A DNA stretch of 10,899 bases from Cellvibrionales bacterium UBA7375 (GTDB taxonomy: Bacteria > Pseudomonadota > Gammaproteobacteria > Pseudomonadales > Porticoccaceae). Below, in pieces: positions 1-6,826 of this stretch. Every line of letters starts with the position of its first letter. Position 1 is the stretch's first letter. The DNA lies in the NCBI GenBank assembly GCA_002469845.1, contig DKNZ01000078.1, forward strand, positions 895 through 11,793, written 5' to 3'. A program made the translations under genes and the position numbers. The notes beneath the pieces were generated by a model. The model was not told the origin of the DNA, did no database searches, and worked only from the letters and a program-made list of their open reading frames with translations.

Positions 1-45
1 GTATCATCTGAACCCGTATCATCTGATCCCGTATCACCTGACCCA
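1..45. repeat. 15-bp tandem repeat coding a D-T-G-S-D tail
   Basis: Read on the minus strand, the unit GATACGGGWTCAGAT occurs about three times, the innermost copy degenerate, and continues past the left edge. It encodes a pentapeptide D-T-G-S-D in the reading frame of the lipoprotein. A less regular Ser/Asp/Gly stretch precedes it at about 46-66. Because the unit is a multiple of three, gain or loss of copies would keep the frame. The true copy number is not visible. Confidence 0.8.
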
Positions 46-1151
46 TCTGAACTATCAGAACCAAACATATCGGTACCTAGGCTACAGTACTCCGGATAAT
101 CTTCTAAGCTAAATTGATTATTTGCATTATCAGGGTCAGGAAACGACACTCTCTCAAGCTCAAAGTGCCACCAAAGATCTCCAGCCGCATAAATATTGAG
201 CGATAAATCACAAAATGATGCAGTTTCTACATTATAAGTAATAATACTTGCTGGACCATCACTGGACGCATCACCACCATTGGTAACCTTGGGCAAGCCG
301 ATATGGGCACCCTCACCTAAAACCGAAAGAGAACCACTTTGCGGATTCCATATATATGAAAGCCCAGTTTCTAGCCCATCCCATGGGTAGTCTTCAAGAA
401 GCGTTGGATCACCACAACTCTCTGACCCCGTTGGGCTAGCCCAACCCTCAAGCCAAGTATTGTTATCCATTTCCTGTGAAAACCCACCTCCGCCAGGCTG
501 TAATGCATCATCCTTTCGGAATGTATAGGTATCATCAAACTGACAAGCTCTTCGACCTAATTCAAAGTCATCGACTCTCCAGTACTCAGTGTCACCTTCA
601 ACGGGACCAACACCCATTGCATTAATTTTATTAGCATTTTTCCAAACGCCCTCTATTGATTCAGGGAAGCATTCGCAAGATGTAACTTCAGAGTCACAAA
701 ATGTTAACTCAGAACCAATGGGTAGCTCAGCATCTGAACCGTTCATACCACTGGCATCTTTGTATTTTACAACAAGAGAGATATTACCTTCATTAACCAG
801 GCCATCAACATTTGTAAGGGGATGCTCAAGAGACCAAGTATTGTGCTGGCCAGTCATTTGAAATTCATCATTATTGATAACAGCAACTGGCGTTAAAAGT
901 GACTCATTAGCTTTTATATCAATTTTTAGTACATCGTCTTTAGCAATCGTTGGTTGATTGTTGCATTTGTTAATCGCAGTGTATTCTATTAATTCTGGGG
1001 GAATACCGTCAGCAGGACCAGTTCCAGAGCTATTGCTTCTTTCACTATTGCCACCACACGCGGTAAGCGCAAGAGACAAAAAAAGTGCTAGCATTGCACC
1101 AAAACGGCTGGATAGTGCAGTAAATGAATTTGACGTAGATTGCTGACGCAT
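1..1151 (-). CDS. Secreted lipoprotein of unknown function, 3' end cut by window edge
   Basis: An open frame runs from an ATG at 1151 to the left edge, giving at least 383 residues. The start is supported by an AGGGGGAG Shine-Dalgarno stretch just upstream. Residues 1-32 form a lipoprotein signal peptide: a basic/polar N-terminus, a hydrophobic core from about 19 to 29, and a lipobox LTAC with the acylated Cys at 32. The mature part is acidic, rich in Trp, Gly and Asp, and has eight further cysteines, an even number suggesting disulfides in an exported protein. The second half contains C-Q-F-D-D-T-Y-T-F, then G-A-H-I-G-L-P-K, then W-W-H-F-E-L. I recall that order from secreted proteins and some family 16 glycoside hydrolases of marine bacteria, but no glycosidase catalytic motif is present and I assign no activity. 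The last visible residues, from about 362, are a low-complexity Asp/Ser/Gly/Thr tail. The gene is probably monocistronic, and no convincing promoter is resolved upstream. Confidence 0.85.
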   Translation of the reverse strand, partial: MRQQSTSNSFTALSSRFGAMLALFLSLALTACGGNSERSNSSGTGPADGIPPELIEYTAINKCNNQPTIAKDDVLKIDIKANESLLTPVAVINNDEFQMTGQHNTWSLEHPLTNVDGLVNEGNISLVVKYKDASGMNGSDAELPIGSELTFCDSEVTSCECFPESIEGVWKNANKINAMGVGPVEGDTEYWRVDDFELGRRACQFDDTYTFRKDDALQPGGGGFSQEMDNNTWLEGWASPTGSESCGDPTLLEDYPWDGLETGLSYIWNPQSGSLSVLGEGAHIGLPKVTNGGDASSDGPASIITYNVETASFCDLSLNIYAAGDLWWHFELERVSFPDPDNANNQFSLEDYPEYCSLGTDMFGSDSSDGSGDTGSDDTGSDD

Positions 1152-1337
1152 AACTCCCCCTAGATGAGTTTTTATAATTTTTCCAAGAAAAACGTGGATA
1201 TATTCTTATTTCAACACACGATTTTGTGCGTCTTAAGCGTGTAGAACCAGTGTTATTCGTTGAATAGGCTTATATATGCGGTGAATCGGTTAAGGGGGAG
1301 CTATTATGAGAATTTACAGCGTTTGAGGGGTTTATTA

Positions 1338-1386
1338 GTGGGTCTTTTTTAGTAGAATTAGAGCATTTAAGATATCTTAGACCCAC
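1338..1386 (-). other. Inverted repeat spanning the bolA stop codon
   Basis: GTGGGTCT at 1338-1345 and AGACCCAC at 1379-1386 are perfect inverted 8-mers with a 33-nt loop. Inside the loop, next to the second arm, is the 10-bp palindrome AAGATATCTT at 1369-1378, which overlaps the bolA stop codon. It could form a 3' hairpin on the oad-bolA transcript. No U-run follows on that strand, so it is not a standard intrinsic terminator. The remaining gene-free sequence from 1152 to 1337 shows no other convincing element. Confidence 0.4.
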
Positions 1387-1684
1387 CCATGCAAATAGGG
1401 GATTGTGGCACAGTTTTAACCTGCTTCCATTCTTGCGGAGAATAGACCAACAAAGATAGAGCATGAATCGATAACTTAAGCTCTTCAGCAAGAATCTTAT
1501 ATATAGCCTGATGTCTTTTGACTGCTGACTCTTGATTAAAATAGTCAGCGCTAATAATGACCTTAAAATGGCTTTCAGAACCGGCTGGGACATTATGCGA
1601 GGCACTTTCATTGATTACCTCTAGATAATTAGGCGAAAAAGCTTTTTCAAGCTTTTCAGAAATTACCTTTTCAACGGGTCCCAT
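1367..1684 (-). CDS. bolA: BolA family protein
   Basis: This 105-residue protein has the length of E. coli BolA and its conserved landmarks: E-S-A-S-H-N-V-P-A-G-S-E-S-H-F at 26-40, the helix with K-R-H-Q-A-I-Y at 57-62, A-E-E-L at 66-69, I-H-A-L with His74, and a C-terminal S-P-I-C-M-G-G segment matching the S-P-P-C region of BolA. The family has a class II KH-like fold; members form [2Fe-2S]-bridged complexes with monothiol glutaredoxins, and E. coli BolA also affects morphology and transcription. The conserved His residues are candidate cluster ligands. The ATG overlaps the oadB stop by one base (TAATG) and has no good Shine-Dalgarno sequence, so translation is probably coupled to oadB. It is the last gene of the oad operon. 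No glutaredoxin gene is in the window. Confidence 0.95.
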   Translation of the reverse strand: MGPVEKVISEKLEKAFSPNYLEVINESASHNVPAGSESHFKVIISADYFNQESAVKRHQAIYKILAEELKLSIHALSLLVYSPQEWKQVKTVPQSPICMGGSKIS

Positions 1685-2820
1685 TACATACCATTAACAA
1701 GATTAATCATTACACCAGCCGCTACCGCAGAACCAATAACACCGGCCACATTAGGCCCCATAGCGTGCATTAGTAAAAAGTTATGTGGGTTTGCTTCAAG
1801 ACCGACCTTATTCGCCACACGAGCCGCCATAGGAACAGCAGATACACCAGCAGCACCAATCAGTGGGTTAACCTTATCTTTCGATAAGATATTCATCAAT
1901 TTAGCCATTAGTACACCCGAAGCTGTACCAATACAAAAAGCGACGGCACCTAGGCCTAAAATACCCATGGTCTCTGCGTTTAAAAACTTATCAGCGCTCA
2001 TTTTAGAGCCTACACCCAGACCTAAGAAGATAGTAACAATATTTATAAGGGCATTTTGTACTGTATCACTTAACCGGTTAACAACGCCGCATTCCTTCAT
2101 CAAATTACCAAAGCAAAACATACCCAAAAGAGGTGCTGCAGCGGGCAATAACATGGCAACTAAAACAAGAAGAGTTAATGGAAAAACAACCCTCTCTGTT
2201 TTAGAGACTGGCCGCAGCTGAACCATAGTAATCTTGCGCTCAGATTCAGTAGTAAGCGCTTTCATAATCGGTGGCTGAATGATAGGTACCAGCGCCATAT
2301 AAGAATATGCCGCAACAGCAATAGGGCCCAATAGATCCGGCGCCAACTTACTGGTTACAAATATAGCTGTAGGGCCGTCCGCACCACCAATAATACCAAT
2401 AGAGGCGGCATCGCCAATGCTAAAATCTAAAATCCCATAGTAACTCATAGCAACCGCACCAAGTACCGTAGTAAAGATACCAACCTGTGCCGCCGCACCC
2501 AGCAAAAGAGTCTTAGGATTTGCCAGCAAGGGTCCAAAATCGGTCATTGCTCCCACACCCATAAAAATAAGCAAAGGAAATAGACCCGTTTCAATACCAG
2601 CATGGTAGATCATGTAAAGTAGGCCACCTACTTCAAGAAAATCTGTCCCAGGCATATTGGCCAATACCGTACCAAAGCCAATTGGCACCAGTAGCAACGG
2701 CTCAAAACCTCGACTGATTGCCAAATATAGAAGGCCAAAACCGACCAGCATCATAATAGCTTGACCACCAGCAACTTGAGCTAGACCAGAACTGGCCCAC
2801 AAACTAATTAGATTATCCAT
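1684..2820 (-). CDS. oadB: Oxaloacetate decarboxylase beta subunit, sodium pump
   Basis: A 378-residue, very hydrophobic inner-membrane protein that decarboxylates carboxybiotin on the alpha subunit and couples this to Na+ export. The family signature G-G-A-D-G-P-T-A lies at 145-152. Residues reported as important in the Klebsiella protein (D203, Y229, N373, G377, S382, R389) all fall on matching residues with a constant offset of 55: D148, Y174, N318, G322, S327 and R334. The protein is thus complete through the core and lacks only extra N-terminal length relative to the 433-residue Klebsiella form. The region G-P-N-V-A-G-V-I-G-S-A-V at 355-366 is also conserved. It starts 10 nt after the oadA stop, and an AGGA ribosome site overlaps that stop. 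The downstream bolA overlaps its TAA. The very similar malonate and glutaconyl-CoA beta subunits are alternatives, but the OadA neighbour settles it. Confidence 0.95.
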   Translation of the reverse strand: MDNLISLWASSGLAQVAGGQAIMMLVGFGLLYLAISRGFEPLLLVPIGFGTVLANMPGTDFLEVGGLLYMIYHAGIETGLFPLLIFMGVGAMTDFGPLLANPKTLLLGAAAQVGIFTTVLGAVAMSYYGILDFSIGDAASIGIIGGADGPTAIFVTSKLAPDLLGPIAVAAYSYMALVPIIQPPIMKALTTESERKITMVQLRPVSKTERVVFPLTLLVLVAMLLPAAAPLLGMFCFGNLMKECGVVNRLSDTVQNALINIVTIFLGLGVGSKMSADKFLNAETMGILGLGAVAFCIGTASGVLMAKLMNILSKDKVNPLIGAAGVSAVPMAARVANKVGLEANPHNFLLMHAMGPNVAGVIGSAVAAGVMINLVNGM

Positions 2821-2830
2821 GCTTTGATTC

Positions 2831-4612
2831 CTATGCCAAAGTCACTAGTACATCTCCGACAGAGCAACTATCCCCTGCATGTACTTTGACGTCCACAATA
2901 GTTCCATCAGAGGGAGCACTGACTGAGGTTTCCATCTTCATTGCCTCTAGGACAATAATACTTTCTCCCTCAGATACTCTCTGACCTGACTTAACCAAAA
3001 CCTTTACCACATTACCTGCCAAAGGCGCCGCAACCGGCTCTCCACCCGACATAGGAACAGCATCAGACACGGATTCAGTTTGAACGCCAACAGACCCAAT
3101 GCCACTGACATCACCACCGGCACTAACAGAGACAGTGTAAGATTTACCCTCAACCTCAACAGTATAGATTTCTTCGCCAGCATCATTAGTTGGAACCGCA
3201 GCTTTACCCGTAGGAACAGGCTCAAAGGCATCAGGTTTATTGCGATTTTGCAGAAACTTTAATCCCACCTGAGGAAACAAGGCATAGGTAAGTACATCAT
3301 CAATTTGACCCTCATCGGATGTCAAATTAAACCCATGCTCTGATGAAAGACCCTCGAGTTCAACCGTAAGGGCCTCAAGTTCAGGTTCAATATTATCTGC
3401 CGGACGGCATGTTATGGGCTCTTCATTTTCTTCAAGAACCTCTGCCTGAAGATCCTTATTCACTGGTGCCGGAGTGGCGCCATATTCACCCTTTAATATA
3501 CCCTGTGTTTCCTTAGAGATAGACTTATAACGCTCGCCAGTCAAAACATTCAGTACCGCCTGAGTACCAACTATTTGCGACGTTGGCGTAACCAAAGGAA
3601 TAAAGCCTAAATCTTCACGCACGCGTGGTATTTCAGATAATACGTCATCCATTCTATCTTCGGCACCCTGCTGACGAAGCTGGGATTCCATATTGGTCAA
3701 CATGCCTCCCGGCACTTGAGCCACTAAAATTCGTGAATCGACGCCACGCAATGAACCCTCAAATTGGGCGTATTTTTTGCGCACACCTCTGAAGTAAGCC
3801 GCTATTTCCTCAAGCTTACCTATATCCAAGCCAGTATCACGCTCGGAATCTTTAAAAACTGATACCACAGACTCAGTTGCAGAATGGCCATAAGTCATAG
3901 ACATAGAAGAGATAGCCGTATCTACATTATCAATACCTGCCTCGACACACTTAGTGATAGTAGTTGTAGAAAGCCCCGTGGTTGCATGAGGATGTAACTG
4001 TAATGGAATATTAACCGCTTTCTTGATTTTGGTTACCAACTCATAACCAACATAGGGGTTTAAAAGACCCGCCATGTCTTTAATACAAATAGAGTCCGCA
4101 CCAGCATCTTCCAACTGACGAGCAAGATCAACCCACAAATCAACAGTATGGACTGGGCTTAACGTATAAGAAATCGTCCCCTGCGCATGCTTACCAACTT
4201 GCTTAACTGCTCGCAGAGCAGTTTCCAAGTTGCGCATATCATTCATAGCGTCAAACACACGGAATACATCAATTCCATTAACCGCGGCACGCTCAACAAA
4301 TTTTTCAACTACATCATCGGCATAGTGTCTGTAACCTAAAATATTCTGGCCACGAAAAAGCATTTGTTGGGGCGTATTAGGCATAGCCTTCTTAATTTCA
4401 CGAATACGATCCCAAGGGTCCTCGCCAAGAAAGCGAATACAGGAATCAAACGTAGCACCGCCCCATGACTCCATAGACCAATAACCAATTTGATCAAGCT
4501 TTTCAGCGATGGGCAACATATCATCGATACGCATACGAGTTGCGAAAAGTGACTGGTGGGCGTCACGAAAAACTACTTCAGTTATACCAAGCGCAGACTT
4601 TGCAGAGGGCAT
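2831..4612 (-). CDS. oadA: Oxaloacetate decarboxylase alpha subunit, biotin carrier and carboxyltransferase
   Basis: A 593-residue soluble subunit that moves the carboxyl group of oxaloacetate to biotin, releasing pyruvate. The N-terminal carboxyltransferase TIM barrel shows F-R-D-A-H-Q at 15-20 with metal ligand D17, C-I-K-D-M-A-G with K178 as the likely carbamylated lysine, and L-H-P-H with metal ligands H207 and H209. A PYC/OADA helical domain follows (about 300-460), then a Pro/Ala/Gly-rich linker (about 495-530) and a biotinyl domain ending the protein, with E-A-M-K-M-E-T and biotin acceptor K559. Length and domain order match the family. The ATG at 4612 has a well-placed AAAGGA 8 nt upstream. 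It follows oadG by 62 nt that include a hairpin, and precedes oadB by 10 nt. Oxaloacetate decarboxylation is distinguished from pyruvate carboxylase subunit B by the adjacent oadG and oadB. Confidence 0.97.
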   Translation of the reverse strand: MPSAKSALGITEVVFRDAHQSLFATRMRIDDMLPIAEKLDQIGYWSMESWGGATFDSCIRFLGEDPWDRIREIKKAMPNTPQQMLFRGQNILGYRHYADDVVEKFVERAAVNGIDVFRVFDAMNDMRNLETALRAVKQVGKHAQGTISYTLSPVHTVDLWVDLARQLEDAGADSICIKDMAGLLNPYVGYELVTKIKKAVNIPLQLHPHATTGLSTTTITKCVEAGIDNVDTAISSMSMTYGHSATESVVSVFKDSERDTGLDIGKLEEIAAYFRGVRKKYAQFEGSLRGVDSRILVAQVPGGMLTNMESQLRQQGAEDRMDDVLSEIPRVREDLGFIPLVTPTSQIVGTQAVLNVLTGERYKSISKETQGILKGEYGATPAPVNKDLQAEVLEENEEPITCRPADNIEPELEALTVELEGLSSEHGFNLTSDEGQIDDVLTYALFPQVGLKFLQNRNKPDAFEPVPTGKAAVPTNDAGEEIYTVEVEGKSYTVSVSAGGDVSGIGSVGVQTESVSDAVPMSGGEPVAAPLAGNVVKVLVKSGQRVSEGESIIVLEAMKMETSVSAPSDGTIVDVKVHAGDSCSVGDVLVTLA

Positions 4613-4651
4613 AAATATGTCCTTTTACTTTTTAAACCTAAATTTAGAGCC

Positions 4652-4679
4652 GTTAGCAAGCATTAAAAATCTTGCTAGC
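4652..4679 (-). other. Intercistronic hairpin between oadG and oadA
   Basis: GTTAGCAAG at 4652-4660 and CTTGCTAGC at 4671-4679 form inverted arms with a 10-nt loop: seven perfect pairs, one mismatch (wobble if transcribed on the plus strand) and a closing G-C. In the oad mRNA the stem includes the oadG stop codon and is followed by an A/U-rich stretch before the oadA ribosome site, without a clean U-run. It could affect mRNA processing or the gamma:alpha ratio. It is not a convincing terminator. Confidence 0.5.
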
Positions 4680-4917
4680 TCCCACGATGCTGATCAATTG
4701 CAGCTTGAATTACCTTGACTATTCTTTTATCTACCAAGGTAGAATGTATTTGATGGGAGCTCACTTCTACATCAGCAGGCTCATCCGGAGAAAAACGCAT
4801 AACCGTGCGAGACATCAAGGCGGTCAATCCTACCAATAAAGTCAGGAAGGTGAAAACTGTTCCCATGCCATACAACAGGAGATCTAAGCCTTGAGAAATA
4901 AGAGAAGCGTCCATCAT
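4675..4917 (-). CDS. oadG: Oxaloacetate decarboxylase gamma subunit
   Basis: An 80-residue protein of the usual length for OadG, the small membrane anchor that assembles the alpha and beta subunits and, in characterised enzymes, binds a metal ion and speeds decarboxylation. It has one N-terminal membrane helix (about 12-36, with L-L-L-Y-G-M-G-T-V-F-T-F), an acidic segment S-P-D-E-P-A-D at 43-49, and a charged C-terminal helix ending I-D-Q-H-R-G-S. Two adjacent ATG codons occur at 4917 and 4914. The only ribosome-site-like sequence, CGGA, is better spaced for the second, so the mature start may be one residue later. It is the first gene of the oad operon, downstream of the promoter at 4980-5007. 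Confidence 0.92.
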   Translation of the reverse strand: MMDASLISQGLDLLLYGMGTVFTFLTLLVGLTALMSRTVMRFSPDEPADVEVSSHQIHSTLVDKRIVKVIQAAIDQHRGS

Positions 4918-4964
4918 TAGTCCGTATAATCTAATTTATTACAGCCAAAACTTAGAAAAGTAAT

Positions 4965-4976
4965 GGCTTTAAAGCC
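4965..4976. promoter_or_regulatory. Perfect 12-bp palindrome at predicted oad transcription start
   Basis: GGCTTTAAAGCC is a perfect palindrome lying 4-15 bp downstream of the proposed oad -10 element, so it would cover the transcription start near 4973. That position suits an operator for a dimeric repressor, or an early hairpin in the leader, although the palindrome has almost no loop as RNA. I do not recognise the sequence as a known operator. Confidence 0.4.
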
Positions 4977-4979
4977 GAA

Positions 4980-5007
4980 ATGATAGCAATGTAGCTATTT
5001 TTTGCAA
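4980..5007 (-). promoter_or_regulatory. Predicted sigma70-type promoter for oadG-oadA-oadB-bolA
   Basis: On the minus strand, TTGCAA (5002-5007) is separated by 16 nt from TATCAT (4980-4985), and the -10 is preceded by TGC, making an extended -10 element. Transcription would begin near 4973, leaving a leader of about 56 nt before oadG. The spacer contains the small inverted repeat ATAGC-AATGTA-GCTAT (4983-4998). The promoter is back to back with the one proposed for argS. Confidence 0.5.
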
Positions 5008-5015
5008 GTTTGGCT

Positions 5016-5043
5016 TTGCTTTATCCACACCAAAAACTACAAT
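5016..5043 (+). promoter_or_regulatory. Predicted sigma70-type promoter for argS
   Basis: TTGCTT (5016-5021), a 16-nt spacer and TACAAT (5038-5043) give a plausible but weak -35 and a good -10. The start of transcription would be near 5050, about 35 nt before argS. A TATAAA at 5051-5056 is an alternative -10 but has no matching -35. A DnaA-box sequence lies in the spacer. Confidence 0.4.
5021..5029 (+). promoter_or_regulatory. Sequence identical to the strong DnaA box
   Basis: TTATCCACA is identical to the high-affinity E. coli R1-type DnaA box. It sits between the proposed -35 and -10 of argS and just upstream of the oad -35. A single 9-mer can occur by chance (roughly one in ten for a window of this size), and no cluster of boxes or AT-rich unwinding element accompanies it, so it is not evidence of an origin. 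Confidence 0.35.
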
Positions 5044-5084
5044 TCGCAACTATAAAACATAATCGCTAAACTCGATTGGAATAT

Positions 5085-6806
5085 ATGAGCCTAAAAAATA
5101 CCTTAAATTCTCGCTTTAAAACGGCAATGCAGGCCTTAAATATACCTAGCGAGTGTACGCCATTGCTTAATATAAGTGGAAAGCCACAGTTTGGCGACTA
5201 TCAGGCTAACGGCGCTATGGGTGCCGCAAAGTATCTAAAGACCAACCCAAGAGATTTGGCGCAAAAAATATTAGATCAGGTAGATTTATCTGGAATAGCA
5301 GAAAAAACTGAGATTGCTGGCCCAGGTTTCATCAATATCACATTAAAAAATGATTATATTGCCAACTGTCTAAAAGACTGTCTTGATAAACCCACTGTTC
5401 AATCTAACATTGTGGTTGTCGACTACTCTGCACCCAATTTAGCCAAAGAAATGCACGTGGGTCATTTGCGCTCAACTATAATAGGCGATGCAATAGCAAG
5501 AACTTTAGAATATCAAGGGCACCAGGTTATTCGACAAAATCATATGGGTGACTGGGGTACACAGTTTGGTATGCTGATTGCTGAACTTGAATTACAGTTA
5601 AGTCAGGGCGAACAAGCCGAACTGGCCTTAAGTGACCTTGAAGTTTTTTATCAGCAATCTAAAAAACATTTTGATGCCGATCCCGACTTTGCCGACACCG
5701 CCAGAGCCTACGTCGTGAAACTACAATCTGGTGACGCCAACTGCCTCAAACTATGGCAACAATTTATCGATGTTTCCGTAGCCCATAATTCAGAAATATA
5801 CAAACAACTCAATGTGGGTTTAACCGCTGAACATATTAAGCCCGAAAGCGCCTACAACGACGATTTACAAATGATTGTAGAGGACCTAATTCAAAAACAG
5901 CTTGCCATAGAGTCCGATGGTGCAAAGGTTGTTTTTCTGAATGAACTAGCCGATAAAAATGGCGACCCCTCACCTATGATCGTACAAAAATCTGGCGGTG
6001 GATTTCTCTATGCCACTACAGATTTAGCAGCCTTAAAATACCGCGCCGACACACTTAATGTTGATCGAGTCTTATATTTTATCGATGCTCGTCAATCACT
6101 GCATATGAAACAAGTATTCGCCACTAGTCGAAAAGCAAACTATGTTTCAGATTCAGTCAGCCTAGAACACCATGCATTTGGCACCATGATGGGTAGCGAC
6201 GGTAAACCTTTCAAAACCAGAACAGGCGGTACAGTTAAACTGGCTGACCTTCTTGTGGAAGCTGTTGAGCGCGCGGAAAAATTGGTCAGGGAAAAGAATT
6301 CCGACCTCAATGAGGAAGAAATAACAACTATTGCTCGCAAGGTAGGCATTGGCGCAGTTAAATACGCAGACCTCAGTAAAACGCGTACCAATGACTACAT
6401 ATTTGACTGGAATTCAATGCTATCCTTTGAGGGTAATACAGCACCCTACTTACAGTATGCATATACTCGTATTTACAGTATTTTTCGCAAGGCCGATATA
6501 CAGCTTGAAGATTTTTCTGCCAAGCTAATCATTGCACAAACTCAGGAAAAACAGCTTGCGTTAAAACTACTTCAGTTTAATGAGGTTATTAATCAAGTCG
6601 CAATCGACTGCTACCCTCATAGTCTTTGCAACTATCTCTTTGAGCTATCAAGCCTGTTTATGACATTCTACGAGCACTGTCCTATTTTAAAATCGGATAT
6701 AGCACCAGAGATCGAACAAAGTAGACTTCAACTATGTGCCTATAGCGCTTCTATTTTAGATAAGGGCTTAGATTTGCTAGGTATTGAAACAATGGAAAAA
6801 ATGTAG
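5085..6806 (+). CDS. argS: Arginyl-tRNA synthetase
   Basis: A class I aminoacyl-tRNA synthetase that charges tRNA-Arg, 573 residues from the ATG at 5085 (E. coli ArgRS has 577). The N-terminal tRNA-recognition domain has F-G-D-Y-Q-A-N-G and A-G-P-G-F-I-N-I. The Rossmann catalytic core follows, with Y-S-A-P-N-L-A-K-E-M then the HIGH-type motif H-V-G-H at 124-127. The degenerate KMSKS region appears as K-P-F-K-T-R near 376-379, typical of bacterial ArgRS. The C-terminal helical anticodon-binding domain contains F-E-G-N-T-A-P-Y-L-Q-Y-A-Y-T-R and ends L-G-I-E-T-M-E-K-M, close to E. coli. An in-frame TTG at 5076 could add three residues, but TTGGA is well placed as the ribosome site for the ATG. 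It diverges from oadG and converges with the broken gene at 6827. Arginine binding is left to the HVGH core; nothing looks missing. Confidence 0.98.
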   Translation: MSLKNTLNSRFKTAMQALNIPSECTPLLNISGKPQFGDYQANGAMGAAKYLKTNPRDLAQKILDQVDLSGIAEKTEIAGPGFINITLKNDYIANCLKDCLDKPTVQSNIVVVDYSAPNLAKEMHVGHLRSTIIGDAIARTLEYQGHQVIRQNHMGDWGTQFGMLIAELELQLSQGEQAELALSDLEVFYQQSKKHFDADPDFADTARAYVVKLQSGDANCLKLWQQFIDVSVAHNSEIYKQLNVGLTAEHIKPESAYNDDLQMIVEDLIQKQLAIESDGAKVVFLNELADKNGDPSPMIVQKSGGGFLYATTDLAALKYRADTLNVDRVLYFIDARQSLHMKQVFATSRKANYVSDSVSLEHHAFGTMMGSDGKPFKTRTGGTVKLADLLVEAVERAEKLVREKNSDLNEEEITTIARKVGIGAVKYADLSKTRTNDYIFDWNSMLSFEGNTAPYLQYAYTRIYSIFRKADIQLEDFSAKLIIAQTQEKQLALKLLQFNEVINQVAIDCYPHSLCNYLFELSSLFMTFYEHCPILKSDIAPEIEQSRLQLCAYSASILDKGLDLLGIETMEKM

Positions 6807-6826
6807 CAATGTCGGGTTAAGCAATT

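Noticed and set aside
589..1146. Plus-strand open frames at 589-861 and 958-1146
   Set aside because: They are antisense to the lipoprotein, have no ribosome site or recognisable protein features, and arise from its codon composition.
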